Below the pieces are notes generated by a model. It saw nothing but the letters and a program-made list of their open reading frames with translations. It was not told the origin of the DNA and ran no database searches. 59,499 nucleotides of DNA from the NCBI GenBank assembly GCA_902598015.1, contig CACJZT010000007.1, positions 1-59,499 on the forward strand. Direction: 5' to 3'. Shown piece after piece: positions 44,555 to 54,721 of this stretch. The stretch's first letter is position 1. Each line of letters starts with the position of its first letter. The translations under genes were made by a program, and so were the position numbers. This stretch comes from an uncultured Pelagibacteraceae bacterium (GTDB lineage: Bacteria; Pseudomonadota; Alphaproteobacteria; Pelagibacterales; Pelagibacteraceae).

Positions 44555-46166
44555 GATAGTTCTTTGCAGCCTTTATAAATGATTTAAATAACGGATGTGG
44601 TGATAATGGTCTTGATTTGAACTCTGGATGAAATTGAACACCTATAAACCAAGGATGATTTTTTAACTCAATTATTTCAGGTAATTTATTATCTGGTGAC
44701 ATTCCTGAAAATATTAATCCTTTTTTTTCAAATTTTGATCTCTGATTATTATTAACTTCATATCTGTGTCTATGTCTTTCTTTAATTATATTAGATTTAT
44801 AAATCTTCTTTATGGCAGAATTATTTTGTAATTTAGCTGTGTAAAGACCTAATCTCATTGTTCCACCAAGGTTTTTTTCTGTGCCCTTAAAAACTTTTCC
44901 ATTTCTGATCCATTCATTGATTAATCCAATTACAGGAAAGCATTTTTTATCAAACTCTGTAGAACCGGCATTTTTTATATTTAATTTGTTTCTGGCAAAT
45001 TCAATGATTGCCATTTGCATGCCAAAACAAATACCAAAAAAGGGTATTTTTTTTTCTCTTGCATATTTAATTGCAGCAATCTTCCCTTCTGTTCCTCTTT
45101 TACCAAATCCACCTGGAATTAATATTCCAGAAACACTTCTAAGTTTTTTGCTTATTTCATTTTTTTTTAGTTTATCAGATTCAATTCTTACTAAATTGAC
45201 TTTTACATTATTTGCTATACCGCCGTGCGTTAATGCTTCATCTAAAGATTTATATGCATCTTTTAAGTTTACATATTTACCTATTATTCCAATGTTAATT
45301 ACTTTATTATTTTTTAGAACAGTAGAGGTGATATTTTTCCATGGATTTAAATTGGGTTTCTTTTTTGATTTTATTTTAAAATATTTTAAAACTTGTTTAT
45401 CTAATTTTTGGTTATAAAAACTAATTGGAGCTTCATAAATTGTTCTAACATCAATAGTCTCAATAACGTTTTCAATATCAACATTACAAAATAAAGATAT
45501 TTTTCTTCTTTGCTCTAAAGGTATATGTTGCTCTGATCTACATATAACAATATCTGGCTGTATACCGATACTTCTTAATTCTTTCACACTATGTTGTGTA
45601 GGTTTGGTTTTTATCTCATCAGAAGATTTCATGAAAGGAACTAATGTTAAGTGAACAAATAATGTTTTAGACCTTCCATGATCGTTTGAGAACTGTCTTA
45701 TAGCTTCTAGAAAAGGTAAGCTTTCAATGTCACCAACAGTTCCACCAATTTCACAAATTACAAAATCTTCATTACTAATGTCTTTGCTAATAAATTTTTT
45801 TATTCTATCAGTTATGTGTGGAATGACTTGAACTGTCTTACCTTGATAGCCCCCTTGTCTCTCTTTTTTTATTACATCGCTATAAATTTTACCTGTAGTT
45901 ATATTATCCGATTGTTTTGATGAAATATTTGTAAATCTTTCGTAATGTCCTAAATCTAAGTCTGTTTCTGCACCATCATCAGTAACAAATACCTCTCCGT
46001 GCTGAAAAGGACTCATTGTTCCCGGATCAACATTTAAATATGGATCCATTTTACGTATCCTAACTTTATAACCTTGTGACTTTAATAAATATGCAAGTGA
46101 TGCTGATGATAATCCTTTTCCAAGAGATGATACCACGCCGCCAGTGACAAAGATATATCGCGCCAT
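44544..46166 (-). CDS. pyrG: CTP synthase
   Basis: Converts UTP to CTP with glutamine, 540 aa. N-terminal synthetase begins [23 protein letters not shown]-terminal amidotransferase has the catalytic Cys in [11 protein letters not shown] near residue 378 and the His/Glu in [12 protein letters not shown]. Part of the common tpiA-secG-pyrG-kdsA-eno run. The antisense frame inside it is a shadow. Confidence 0.97.
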   Translation of the reverse strand: MARYIFVTGGVVSSLGKGLSSASLAYLLKSQGYKVRIRKMDPYLNVDPGTMSPFQHGEVFVTDDGAETDLDLGHYERFTNISSKQSDNITTGKIYSDVIKKERQGGYQGKTVQVIPHITDRIKKFISKDISNEDFVICEIGGTVGDIESLPFLEAIRQFSNDHGRSKTLFVHLTLVPFMKSSDEIKTKPTQHSVKELRSIGIQPDIVICRSEQHIPLEQRRKISLFCNVDIENVIETIDVRTIYEAPISFYNQKLDKQVLKYFKIKSKKKPNLNPWKNITSTVLKNNKVINIGIIGKYVNLKDAYKSLDEALTHGGIANNVKVNLVRIESDKLKKNEISKKLRSVSGILIPGGFGKRGTEGKIAAIKYAREKKIPFFGICFGMQMAIIEFARNKLNIKNAGSTEFDKKCFPVIGLINEWIRNGKVFKGTEKNLGGTMRLGLYTAKLQNNSAIKKIYKSNIIKERHRHRYEVNNNQRSKFEKKGLIFSGMSPDNKLPEIIELKNHPWFIGVQFHPEFKSRPLSPHPLFKSFIKAAKNYHGK

Positions 46167-46206
46167 GGAAGTATCTTATAGACCTAAAACTTAAAAATTC
46201 AAAGTA

Positions 46207-46506
46207 TTAATTATTACTATCTGGAACCTTTGGAGTATCATCGGTTTCCTCTATTTTATCTAAAACTGATGTTGTGGGAGTTAATTCACCCCTTGAAAGA
46301 ATCGTCAAACATAGACTGCATATTATAAATAAAGTAGCAATTATTGCTGTAGCTTTGGTTAAAAAATTTCCTGCTGATCTAGAAAGCATAAAGTTATCTT
46401 GGGACACCCCAATACCCAATGCACCACCCTCAGATTTTTGAAATAAAACTAAGACAACCAGAATAGCTGCAAGAATTATATTAATTATTAAAAGTATATT
46501 TTCCAC
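46207..46506 (-). CDS. secG: Protein translocase subunit SecG
   Basis: Small SecYEG accessory subunit, 99 aa. Two membrane helices (about 4-22 and 53-75) with VLFQKSEGGALGIG between, the SecG signature; the C-terminal tail is acidic and rich in Thr and Pro. The start is GTG at 46506, 5 bases after tpiA. Confidence 0.93.
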   Translation of the reverse strand: MENILLIINIILAAILVVLVLFQKSEGGALGIGVSQDNFMLSRSAGNFLTKATAIIATLFIICSLCLTILSRGELTPTTSVLDKIEETDDTPKVPDSNN

Positions 46507-46511
46507 GAGGT

Positions 46512-47261
46512 TTAATTAGTTGATTTTTTAATTATATCAATAAAATTTTTTGCTCTTAAAGAAGCGCTTCCTATTAAAAATCCTTTTAAATCATTAATTT
46601 TTTTTAACTCTAATACATTTTTTGAGTTAACAGATCCACCATAGATAATTTTATATTTTTGATTTTTTTTCAATTTATTAATTATATTATTTATGTTTTT
46701 AAAGTTTTTTCTTAATTCAGATGATTTTGGTATTCTTCCAGTTCCGATTGCCCATCTAGGTTCATATGCAAAAATTATATTATTAATTTTTTTTATGTTC
46801 TTTAATGCGATTGTTATTTGTCTTTTAAGAACTGAGAGAGTTTTATTATTTTTTTTTTCTTTATATGTTTCTCCAATGCAAAGAATTACTTTTAATTTTT
46901 CTTTAAGCGCTGAATGAATTTTTTTATTTATTAATATATCATTTTCCTGATTTCTAATTTCAGAATGACCAACAATAACATAGTCACCTCCTGCTGACTT
47001 AATTAATTTAGAGTTTACAGATCCTGTAAATGCACCATAATCATTTAATTGAGAAAGATTCTGAGCACCTACTTTAATTTTAGTTTTTTTTACTTTATTT
47101 TTAACCAATGAAATTAAGGTAAATGGTGGGCAATAAATTATTTGATTTTTATTGTTTTTTGATTGTTTTAAAAATTTTATGGTTTTATTGATGTCAGAGA
47201 TATGACTTTTTTCTCCATTCATCTTCCAATTAGCTATAAAGATCATATTATTATTTGTCAT
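46512..47261 (-). CDS. tpiA: Triosephosphate isomerase
   Basis: Glycolysis enzyme, 249 aa TIM barrel. Motifs: FIANWKMNG near residue 8, VIVGHSEIRNQE near residue 95 (catalytic His), FAYEPRWAIGTGRIP near residue 164 (catalytic Glu) and YGGSVNSKNV near residue 207. The common loop Arg/Lys pattern is kept. Divergent from the ppiD-like gene across 57 bases. Confidence 0.96.
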   Translation of the reverse strand: MTNNNMIFIANWKMNGEKSHISDINKTIKFLKQSKNNKNQIIYCPPFTLISLVKNKVKKTKIKVGAQNLSQLNDYGAFTGSVNSKLIKSAGGDYVIVGHSEIRNQENDILINKKIHSALKEKLKVILCIGETYKEKKNNKTLSVLKRQITIALKNIKKINNIIFAYEPRWAIGTGRIPKSSELRKNFKNINNIINKLKKNQKYKIIYGGSVNSKNVLELKKINDLKGFLIGSASLRAKNFIDIIKKSTN

Positions 47262-47318
47262 CTTAGATAATTTAATTTATAGGTTTGTTTTTTATAATCA
47301 ATATATAAAGAATTACTC

Positions 47319-48737
47319 ATGTTGGGAAAATTAAGAGGTTTTACAAATAGTAAATTGGCAGGTGTCCTCGTGGCTATAATAATTGTTCCTTTTGTTTTTT
47401 GGGGAATGGGAAGTGTCTTTAGTGGTGGGAATACAAATAATATTGCTAAGATAAATAATAATTCAATTTCAACGAAAGACTTAATTGAACATATAAACCG
47501 ATCAAGAATTAATCCTGATTATATAAAAGAAAATTTAGATAACAATATCTTAGAAAGAATTTTGAGTGATCTTATATCAAAAGATTTAATGTCAATGGAG
47601 TATAAAGATTTAAATGTGAAAGTTTCGGATAGATCATTAAAATTAAATTTACAAAATGACATAAATTTTCAGGATGATAAGAAAAATTTTTCAAGATTAA
47701 AATATGAAAAATTTCTTTTAGAGAATAATATTATTGCAGCTGAATTTGAAAATAGACTAAAAAATTCTCAGTTAAGAAAAAGACTATTTGATTATATTGG
47801 TGGTGGTATTAAATCACCATATTATCTACAAAATAAAGTTTACATAGATGAGAACAAAAAAATAAGCATTCAATACTATGATCTTGAATATGCTTACGAT
47901 AAAGATATTACAGACATCGAAATTAATAATTATATAATCGAAAATGAGGAAAACTTAAAAGAAGCATATATTGATTTTAGTTATGCTAAAGTTGAACCCT
48001 CAAATCTAATTGAAATCAACGAATTTAATGAAGATTTTTACAAAAAAATTGATGAAATAGAAAATGATATATTAAATGAAGTTTCTTTAGAAGATATCGC
48101 TAGAAAAAATGAAATAAAATTGCAAAAAAGAAACAATTTTAAGTTCGCGAATGAGGACGATGTATTTAAAGAAATTTATGAAAATAAAGAAAAAAAAGAA
48201 ATAGTTTTAAAAGATAAAGACAATTTCTTTTTACTATATCAGATTACTAAGATTAATAATTTGCTACCAAATAAAAATGATACATCCTTCAGAGATAAAA
48301 TTAAAAATAGAATTTTATTAAAGAAAAAATTTGATTTTAATAAAAATTTATTTGAAAAAATTCAAAATAAAGATTTCAATGATTCTGACTTTGACAATCT
48401 AGTAAAAAATAAAGAAGATATAAATTCAGGAATAATTAATTCAATTAAAGATGATAACTTATTTGACGAGACATCTTTAAAGCTTATTTATGAATTGCCA
48501 AAAAATAGTTTTGTTATGGTTTCAAATAGAACTAATAATATATTTTTAGCAAAGATTAATCAGATTACTTATGAAAATTTAAAAAGCACAAGTGAAAATA
48601 TTCAAGAATATTTAGCTAAAACAAATATCAATTTGATCGATGATATTTATAGTTCCTATGATACATCACTTAACACCAAGTATGAGGTTAAAATTTTTAA
48701 TAACAATATAGATCGAATAAAAGATTATTTTAAATAA
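47319..48737 (+). CDS. PpiD/SurA-N-like membrane chaperone lacking a visible parvulin domain
   Basis: Membrane-anchored periplasmic folding factor, 472 aa. The N terminus MLGKLRGFTNSKLAGVLVAI and helix at about 14-34 are the PpiD signature, followed by a SurA-like chaperone region (about 40-200) with NRSRINPDY and RLKNSQLRKRLFDYI. I do not see the GGDLG-type parvulin motifs in the rest, and the protein is shorter than usual PpiD (over 600 aa). It probably acts as a chaperone without prolyl isomerase activity. Adjacent to trpE by one overlapping base, an order common in alphaproteobacteria. Confidence 0.82.
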   Translation: MLGKLRGFTNSKLAGVLVAIIIVPFVFWGMGSVFSGGNTNNIAKINNNSISTKDLIEHINRSRINPDYIKENLDNNILERILSDLISKDLMSMEYKDLNVKVSDRSLKLNLQNDINFQDDKKNFSRLKYEKFLLENNIIAAEFENRLKNSQLRKRLFDYIGGGIKSPYYLQNKVYIDENKKISIQYYDLEYAYDKDITDIEINNYIIENEENLKEAYIDFSYAKVEPSNLIEINEFNEDFYKKIDEIENDILNEVSLEDIARKNEIKLQKRNNFKFANEDDVFKEIYENKEKKEIVLKDKDNFFLLYQITKINNLLPNKNDTSFRDKIKNRILLKKKFDFNKNLFEKIQNKDFNDSDFDNLVKNKEDINSGIINSIKDDNLFDETSLKLIYELPKNSFVMVSNRTNNIFLAKINQITYENLKSTSENIQEYLAKTNINLIDDIYSSYDTSLNTKYEVKIFNNNIDRIKDYFK

Positions 48738-50194
48738 TGCTTAATATAAGCCTTAAACAATTTAAGATTAATCATAAAAAAAGATTAAACCAAATACTCT
48801 ATTTATCTTTGGATAGTGATGGTTCTAAAGAAATAATAAATTTAATAAATAATTTTTTTACCGAAAGAAATGCTTTTGTATTTGAGTCAGTAGAAAAAGG
48901 ATTTATTAAAGGTAGATATACAATTTTTGGAAAAAATCCTGATAAAATTTGGGAATTTAATAATAATGTAAGTAAAATATACTTCGATAATAAAGTTAAA
49001 ATTTTGAAAGGTACTGCAAAAAAAAATATAGAAAATGTTATTGAAAGTTTTAAATTTAAAATTCCTAGAGAATTACCTTCAATTAGCTCCATAATATCAG
49101 GATACTTTTCATATGACATTATTAGATATCTAGAGAATATTCCTAATAAAAATAAAGACGATTTAAAATTACCTGATGCTAGAATTATCAGACCAAGAGA
49201 ACTAATAATACATGATAATATAAAAAAGAAATTATATTTTATAATTAATGTTTTTTGTGATGAAAAAATAAATGATTATAAAATAAGATACGAAAAAATA
49301 ATTAATCAAATTGAGAATTTAATTTTTTTGTCTAATTACAATAATTCGTATCAAGATAAAATTAATAAAAAAGTTAAAACAAAAGTAAAATCAAATATTT
49401 CTAAAGAAAAATTTTTATCAAATGTAAAGAAGGCTAAAAAATATATTAAAATTGGAGATATATTTCAGGTTGTTCTAAGTCAAAGATTTGAAACCAAGTT
49501 AAGTAAAAACCCAATAGAAATTTATAAAAAATTAAGGATAACAAACCCATCCCCTTTTATGTATTTTTTTAATTTTAAAGATTTTCAGATTATTGGCGCA
49601 AGTCCAGAAATACTTGTTAGGTTAAGAAATAATAAAGTCACGATTAGACCTATCGCTGGAACAAGACCAAGGGGGAGAAATAAAAAACAAGATTTATTTT
49701 TTGAAAAAGATTTACTGAATGACAAAAAAGAGCTGTCCGAACATTTAATGCTTCTTGATTTAGGAAGAAACGACACTGGAAAAGTATCAAAGATTAATAC
49801 TGTAAAAGTGACTGAAAGTTTTTCAATAGAAAGATACTCACATGTCATGCATATTGTATCAAATGTTGAAGGAGTATTTAATAATAAATACTCAAAATTT
49901 GAAACTATGTTGTCTGGATTTCCAGCAGGAACAGTATCTGGGGCTCCAAAAATTAGAGCTATGGAGATAATAGATGAGCTAGAGACAACTAAAAGAAAAG
50001 TTTATGCAGGTGGAATTGGATATTTTTCAGCAAATGGTGAATTTGATACATGTATTGCACTTAGAACCGCAGTAGCTAAAAATAAGAAATTTTATGTGCA
50101 ATCTGGTGCAGGAATAGTTGCAGATAGTAATCCACAAAACGAATATCTTGAAACAGTTAACAAAGCAAAGGCTCTATTAAAAGCAATTGAATAA
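48737..50194 (+). CDS. trpE: Anthranilate synthase component I
   Basis: Makes anthranilate from chorismate with TrpG, 485 aa. Motifs: KGRYTIFGKNPD near residue 58 (Trp feedback region near FESVEKG), QVVLSQRFET near residue 244, PSPFMYFF, IAGTRPRGR near residue 305, SEHLMLLDLGRND and FPAGTVSGAPKIRAME near residue 395, and the end motif VQSGAGIVADS. Standard length. First of trpEGDC. Confidence 0.96.
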   Translation: MLNISLKQFKINHKKRLNQILYLSLDSDGSKEIINLINNFFTERNAFVFESVEKGFIKGRYTIFGKNPDKIWEFNNNVSKIYFDNKVKILKGTAKKNIENVIESFKFKIPRELPSISSIISGYFSYDIIRYLENIPNKNKDDLKLPDARIIRPRELIIHDNIKKKLYFIINVFCDEKINDYKIRYEKIINQIENLIFLSNYNNSYQDKINKKVKTKVKSNISKEKFLSNVKKAKKYIKIGDIFQVVLSQRFETKLSKNPIEIYKKLRITNPSPFMYFFNFKDFQIIGASPEILVRLRNNKVTIRPIAGTRPRGRNKKQDLFFEKDLLNDKKELSEHLMLLDLGRNDTGKVSKINTVKVTESFSIERYSHVMHIVSNVEGVFNNKYSKFETMLSGFPAGTVSGAPKIRAMEIIDELETTKRKVYAGGIGYFSANGEFDTCIALRTAVAKNKKFYVQSGAGIVADSNPQNEYLETVNKAKALLKAIE

Positions 50195-50196
50195 TT

Positions 50197-50760
50197 ATGA
50201 AAATAATTTTAATTGATAACTATGATAGTTTTACATTTAATTTGTATCATTACATATCTAAGTTTTGTCAAAATGTAGACGTTGTAAGAAATGATAAAAT
50301 TAATTCAAAAGAAATATTAAAGAAAAAATATAATAAAATTGTGATATCACCTGGCCCAGGTAATCCTGATCAAGCTGGAAACTGTCTATCAATAGTAAAT
50401 GAATTGTATAATAAAATTCCAATACTTGGAGTTTGTTTAGGTCATCAAATTATAGGTCAAATATTTGGATCTAAAATTATTCAAGCTAAAGAATTGGTTC
50501 ATGGTAAAACAAGTAAAATCATTTCAAAAAATATAGGGATTTTAAAAGGAATACCAAAAATATTTGAGGCAACTAGATACCATAGTTTAATGATCGATAG
50601 GAAAACTCTCTCTAAAGATTTAGAAATTACAGCCATGACTTTAGATGGAATAATTATGGGTGTTAAACATAGAATTTATGATGTTCATGGAGTACAATTT
50701 CATCCTGAAAGTATAAAGACTAAAGATGGTTTAAAAATTTTAAAAAATTTTATTAAATAA
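50197..50760 (+). CDS. trpG: Anthranilate synthase component II (glutamine amidotransferase)
   Basis: Supplies ammonia to TrpE, 187 aa. Motifs: IDNYDSFTFNLYHY (residues 5-18), SPGPGNPDQAG near residue 50, catalytic Cys in ILGVCLGHQIIGQ near residue 80, and HGVQFHPESI near residue 168. It could also serve para-aminobenzoate synthesis, as single-copy amidotransferases often do. trpD starts on the next base. Confidence 0.96.
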   Translation: MKIILIDNYDSFTFNLYHYISKFCQNVDVVRNDKINSKEILKKKYNKIVISPGPGNPDQAGNCLSIVNELYNKIPILGVCLGHQIIGQIFGSKIIQAKELVHGKTSKIISKNIGILKGIPKIFEATRYHSLMIDRKTLSKDLEITAMTLDGIIMGVKHRIYDVHGVQFHPESIKTKDGLKILKNFIK

Positions 50761-51753
50761 ATGGAAAAATATTTAAAAAAACTTGAATTAAGTGAAAATT
50801 TAACATTAGAGGAAAGTATTGAAGCTTTTGAGATTTTGATGAATGGAAAAGCTAACGATAATGAAATTTATAATTTTTTAACTCTGCTCTCTAAAAAGGG
50901 TGAAGTTTCAACAGAAATAGCAGGTGGTGTCTCTGTGCTTAGAAATAAAGCGAAAAAAGTTAATGTGGATGACTGCATAGATACCTGTGGAACAGGTGGT
51001 GATGGCAAGGATACACTAAACATATCTACTGCTTCCGCATTATTACTTTCGAGTATGAGCATTAACGTAGCAAAACATGGTAATAAAGCAGTTTCTTCAA
51101 AATGTGGATCTGCGGATGTTTTGGAAGCATTAAATATAAATATCAACTTGGAGCCCAAAGATATTGAAAATCAAATTAAAAAAAATCATTTTGGATTTAT
51201 GTTTGCTCCAAATTATCATAGCGCAATGAAATATGTTGGTCCAACCAGAAAAAAAATTGGGAAGAGAACAATTTTTAATATGATTGGTCCTTTGAGTAGT
51301 CCAGCAAATGTTGAAAAACAAGTTGTAGGAGTTTTTGATAAAAAACTTCTAGATATATTTGCTAATGCTTTGAAAGATTTAAATATTAAATTTGCTTGGA
51401 TTGTTAATAGCAATGATGGTTTAGATGAAATATCACCATATGATAAAACTATCGTTAAACAATTAAGAAATGGGGAAATTATCGAAATGATTATTGATCC
51501 TAAAGAATTGAAAGTAAATGCTGAAGGTTTCGATAAGATAGTTGGTAATGACGCAAAATTTAATTCACAAAAAATTGTAGATATATTTAAAGGTAATGAT
51601 GATGATTTTTCAAAAGCAGTATCATTAAATGCTGCAGCTGGTTTAATTATATCCGAAAAAGAAGATAATTTTAAACATGCTTATGAAAAAGCAAGAGATC
51701 ATTTATTATCAGGAAAAACATATTCACATTTAGAAAAATTGAGAGATGTCTGA
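50761..51753 (+). CDS. trpD: Anthranilate phosphoribosyltransferase
   Basis: Joins anthranilate to phosphoribosyl pyrophosphate, 330 aa. Motifs: DTCGTGGDGKDTLNIST (near residue 78), KHGNKAVSSKCGSADVLEALN (near residue 105, in two parts) and GKRTIFNMIGPLSSPA. The stop overlaps trpC by 8 bases. Confidence 0.96.
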   Translation: MEKYLKKLELSENLTLEESIEAFEILMNGKANDNEIYNFLTLLSKKGEVSTEIAGGVSVLRNKAKKVNVDDCIDTCGTGGDGKDTLNISTASALLLSSMSINVAKHGNKAVSSKCGSADVLEALNININLEPKDIENQIKKNHFGFMFAPNYHSAMKYVGPTRKKIGKRTIFNMIGPLSSPANVEKQVVGVFDKKLLDIFANALKDLNIKFAWIVNSNDGLDEISPYDKTIVKQLRNGEIIEMIIDPKELKVNAEGFDKIVGNDAKFNSQKIVDIFKGNDDDFSKAVSLNAAAGLIISEKEDNFKHAYEKARDHLLSGKTYSHLEKLRDV

Positions 51754-52537
51754 GAATATATTAGAAAAAATAATTAATAAAAAAAAAAATAAAATTCAAT
51801 TTTTAAAAAAAGATATTTCAATAAATTCTCTAAATGACAAAATTATAAATCTAAAAAATTATATTAATTTTAAAGAAAAAATACTAAATAATATAAATCA
51901 GGATAAAATCTCTATTATTGCAGAGATTAAAAAAGCCAGCCCTTCAGCTGGTATAATTATTGAAAATTATAACCCTGTTGAAATTGCCAATATATACTTA
52001 AAAAATAATGTTACTTGTCTGTCAATTTTAACTGAAGAGGATTTTTTTTTGGGAAATTTAATTCATATTAGTAAAATTAAACAAAAAATAAATTTACCAA
52101 TTTTATGTAAAGATTTTTTTGTTGATAAATTTCAAGTCCATCTTTCTAGAAGCTATGGTGCTGATGCTATTTTAATAATTTTAGCTGGTGTTGATGAAAA
52201 AACTGCAGATGAGTTGTATGAAGAAGCTGAGAAACTTAAAATGTCTGTAATTGTTGAAGTTCACACTGTTGAAGAGGCCAAAAAATCTCTAAAGTACAAA
52301 GATGCACTAATAGGTATAAATAATAGGAATTTAAAAACATTAAAAACAGATATAAATACAACTTATGATATTCATAATATTTTAATTAATCATAATGGAC
52401 CATTAATTTCAGAGAGCGGAATAAAAAACAAAGAAGACGTTTTGAAAATAGCCTCAGAAACTAAAATAAAAACATTTCTTATAGGTGAATCAATTTTAAA
52501 AAATTTAGAAAATAATAATATTTTTTCTATTTTATAA
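51746..52537 (+). CDS. trpC: Indole-3-glycerol phosphate synthase
   Basis: Fourth step of tryptophan synthesis, 263 aa. Motifs: IAEIKKASPSAGII near residue 58 (catalytic Lys and Glu), LCKDFFVDKFQV near residue 120, GINNRNLKT near residue 190 and SESGI near residue 226. In other alphaproteobacteria moaC and moeA often follow trpC before lexA; here lexA is next. Confidence 0.96.
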   Translation: MSENILEKIINKKKNKIQFLKKDISINSLNDKIINLKNYINFKEKILNNINQDKISIIAEIKKASPSAGIIIENYNPVEIANIYLKNNVTCLSILTEEDFFLGNLIHISKIKQKINLPILCKDFFVDKFQVHLSRSYGADAILIILAGVDEKTADELYEEAEKLKMSVIVEVHTVEEAKKSLKYKDALIGINNRNLKTLKTDINTTYDIHNILINHNGPLISESGIKNKEDVLKIASETKIKTFLIGESILKNLENNNIFSIL

Positions 52538-52583
52538 AAAAAGTGTTGAATTTATTATAGTTTTAACTCTTGTTTAATTGATA

Positions 52584-52598
52584 GAACTTTTATAGAAC
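52584..52598 (+). promoter_or_regulatory. SOS box upstream of lexA
   Basis: GAAC (52584-52587), seven bases, GAAC (52595-52598): the reverse complement of the alphaproteobacterial LexA site GTTC-N7-GTTC. It lies 22 bases before the chosen lexA start, fitting auto-repression. Confidence 0.75.
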
Positions 52599-52620
52599 AT
52601 TTATGTACACAATTTGTTCT

Positions 52621-53307
52621 ATGTTAACTAAAAAACAAAAAAACCTGCTTTTATTTATCAACAAGAAGTTGAGATCCAGTGGCGTATCTCCCTCCTATGA
52701 GGAAATGAAGGAATCATTAAATCTAAAGTCTAAATCAGGAATTCATAGATTAATTAGTGCTTTAGAAGAAAGAGGCTTTATTAAAAGATTGGCTCATAAA
52801 GCAAGAGCTTTGGAAGTCATTAAGTTACCTGAAACAGCTTCAGCGAATGATATTTACAATAGTTTTTCACCAAGTGTAATTAGAGGTGGACTTGATGAAA
52901 GTTCAAATCGAAATAATTCAGATGAAAATGAAATACCTGTATTAGGTAAAATTGCTGCGGGCACACCTGTAGAAGCAATTCAAAATGAAGTTTCTAGAAT
53001 ACCTTTGCCTTCCAATATTGAGAAAAATGGAGAATTCTTTGGACTTAAAGTACAAGGAGATTCTATGATTGAGGCTGGAATAAATGATGGTGATACAGTA
53101 ATTGTGAAAAAAGCTGATACTGCTGAAAATGGAAAAATAGTTGTTGCGTTAATTGACGATCATGAAGCAATGCTAAAGAGAATAAGAAGAAAAGGTAAGA
53201 CCGTAGCTTTAGAAAGTGCAAATAGAAATTACGAAACTAAAATATTTGGTCCTGATAGAGTAAAAGTTCAAGGAATTCTAGTATCTTTATATAGAAACTT
53301 TTCCTAA
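52621..53307 (+). CDS. lexA: SOS repressor LexA
   Basis: DNA-damage repressor that cuts itself when RecA is active, 228 aa. The start is set at the ATG at 52621, giving MLTKKQKNLLLFI, the usual LexA beginning; the ATG at 52603 adds six odd residues. Winged helix at about 1-65, the cleavage Ala-Gly pair at 113-114 (KIAAGTP), catalytic Ser148 in QGDSMIEAGI and Lys186 in EAMLKRI. No Shine-Dalgarno is obvious before either start. An SOS box lies just upstream. Confidence 0.95.
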   Translation: MLTKKQKNLLLFINKKLRSSGVSPSYEEMKESLNLKSKSGIHRLISALEERGFIKRLAHKARALEVIKLPETASANDIYNSFSPSVIRGGLDESSNRNNSDENEIPVLGKIAAGTPVEAIQNEVSRIPLPSNIEKNGEFFGLKVQGDSMIEAGINDGDTVIVKKADTAENGKIVVALIDDHEAMLKRIRRKGKTVALESANRNYETKIFGPDRVKVQGILVSLYRNFS

Positions 53308-53326
53308 AATAGTCTAAATAAATCTG

Positions 53327-54721
53327 ATGAAAACTGTAGCAACTAGATTTGCTCCGTCACCAACTGGCCCTTTACACATTGGAGGAGTAAGAACCGCATT
53401 ATTCAATTGGCTTTATTCAAAAAATAAAGGCGGTAAATTTTATCTAAGAATAGAAGATACCGATAAAGAAAGGTCTAAAGAGGAATTCAAGAATCAAATA
53501 ATTAAATCCTTAAAATGGATAGGAATTTATTATGAAGATATTGAATATATTCAATCAGATAAAATAAACGATCATATAAATGTAGCTAATGAATTGTTAA
53601 AAAAAGGTTTGGCTTACAAATGCTATTGTTCTAGTGAAGAAATTGAAGAGCAAAAAATAAGGGCAAAACAAAAAAAAATACCATATATTTATAATAGAAA
53701 ATGGAGAGATAAGAGTGAAGCTGATGCTCCAAAAGAAATTGATCCTGTAATAAGATTTAAAAGTAAAATTGAAGGAAAATCTATCTTAAAAGATTTGGTC
53801 CAGGGAAACATAGAAATTGAGAATAATACTATTGAAGACTTTGTTATATTAAGAGCAGATGGATCTCCTACATATAATTTATCAGCATCAGCAGATGATC
53901 ATTTAATGGGAATGACACATATAATTAGAGGTGATGATCATAAAATAAATACATTTAAACAAATACAGATTTATGAAGCTATGAATTGGAATGTACCATT
54001 TTTTGCTCACATACCGCTAATTCATACAATTGAAGGAAAGAAACTATCAAAAAGAGATAATGCATCAACACTAGATGATTATTCAAAAATTGGAATAATG
54101 CCTATTGCTCTTAGAAACTATCTTCTGAGATTAGGATGGTCATACAAAGATAAGGAAATTTTTGATTTAGACGAAAGTATCAAATACTTCAATTTAGAAG
54201 GAATTGGAAAATCACCCTCAAAATTAGATATTGATAGAATTTATTCAATGAATGAACATTATATAAAAAATATCGACGAAAATGATCTATTTAATTTTTT
54301 AATAACCTATTGTGAAACTTTTCAAGAAAAGATAAATGATTTAGCACAGAAAAAAATTAAAAATTCATTACATTTTTTAAAAAATAAAGCAAAAACTTTG
54401 GAAGATATTTACAAGAATTCAAAGTTTTTAATAAATGACAAGGTCCAAATAGAAAAAGAAGATAAAAAACTTTTAGACGAAACAGCTATTAAAATTATTA
54501 AATTATTTTGTGATGATATTAATAAACTATCAGATTTTACTAGAGAAACACTAGAACCAATAATTAGCGACCTAATAAAAAAAAATAATACGAATTTTAA
54601 AGGAGTTGGACAGCCACTAAGAATATGCCTTACAGGATCAAAGTTTGGACCAGGTATATATGATATATTGTGTTCTCTTGGAAAAGAGGAGGTGTCTAAA
54701 AGATTATCTCAAATAAGATAA
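53327..54721 (+). CDS. gltX: Glutamyl-tRNA synthetase
   Basis: Charges tRNA-Glu, and possibly tRNA-Gln, 464 aa. Class I motifs: FAPSPTGPLHIGGVRTALFNW (in parts, HIGH type at about 17) and GKKLSKRDNA near residue 239 (KMSKS type). Starts 19 bases after lexA. The 3' end overlaps lpxB by 18 bases tail to tail. A second GltX for tRNA-Gln may exist elsewhere, as is common in alphaproteobacteria. Confidence 0.96.
   Translation: MKTVATRFAPSPTGPLHIGGVRTALFNWLYSKNKGGKFYLRIEDTDKERSKEEFKNQIIKSLKWIGIYYEDIEYIQSDKINDHINVANELLKKGLAYKCYCSSEEIEEQKIRAKQKKIPYIYNRKWRDKSEADAPKEIDPVIRFKSKIEGKSILKDLVQGNIEIENNTIEDFVILRADGSPTYNLSASADDHLMGMTHIIRGDDHKINTFKQIQIYEAMNWNVPFFAHIPLIHTIEGKKLSKRDNASTLDDYSKIGIMPIALRNYLLRLGWSYKDKEIFDLDESIKYFNLEGIGKSPSKLDIDRIYSMNEHYIKNIDENDLFNFLITYCETFQEKINDLAQKKIKNSLHFLKNKAKTLEDIYKNSKFLINDKVQIEKEDKKLLDETAIKIIKLFCDDINKLSDFTRETLEPIISDLIKKNNTNFKGVGQPLRICLTGSKFGPGIYDILCSLGKEEVSKRLSQIR

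Noticed and set aside
44881..45417. 178-codon plus-strand open frame inside pyrG
   Set aside because: It lies antisense to a well-supported CTP synthase gene, has no ribosome site or recognisable motifs, and long shadow frames are common here.
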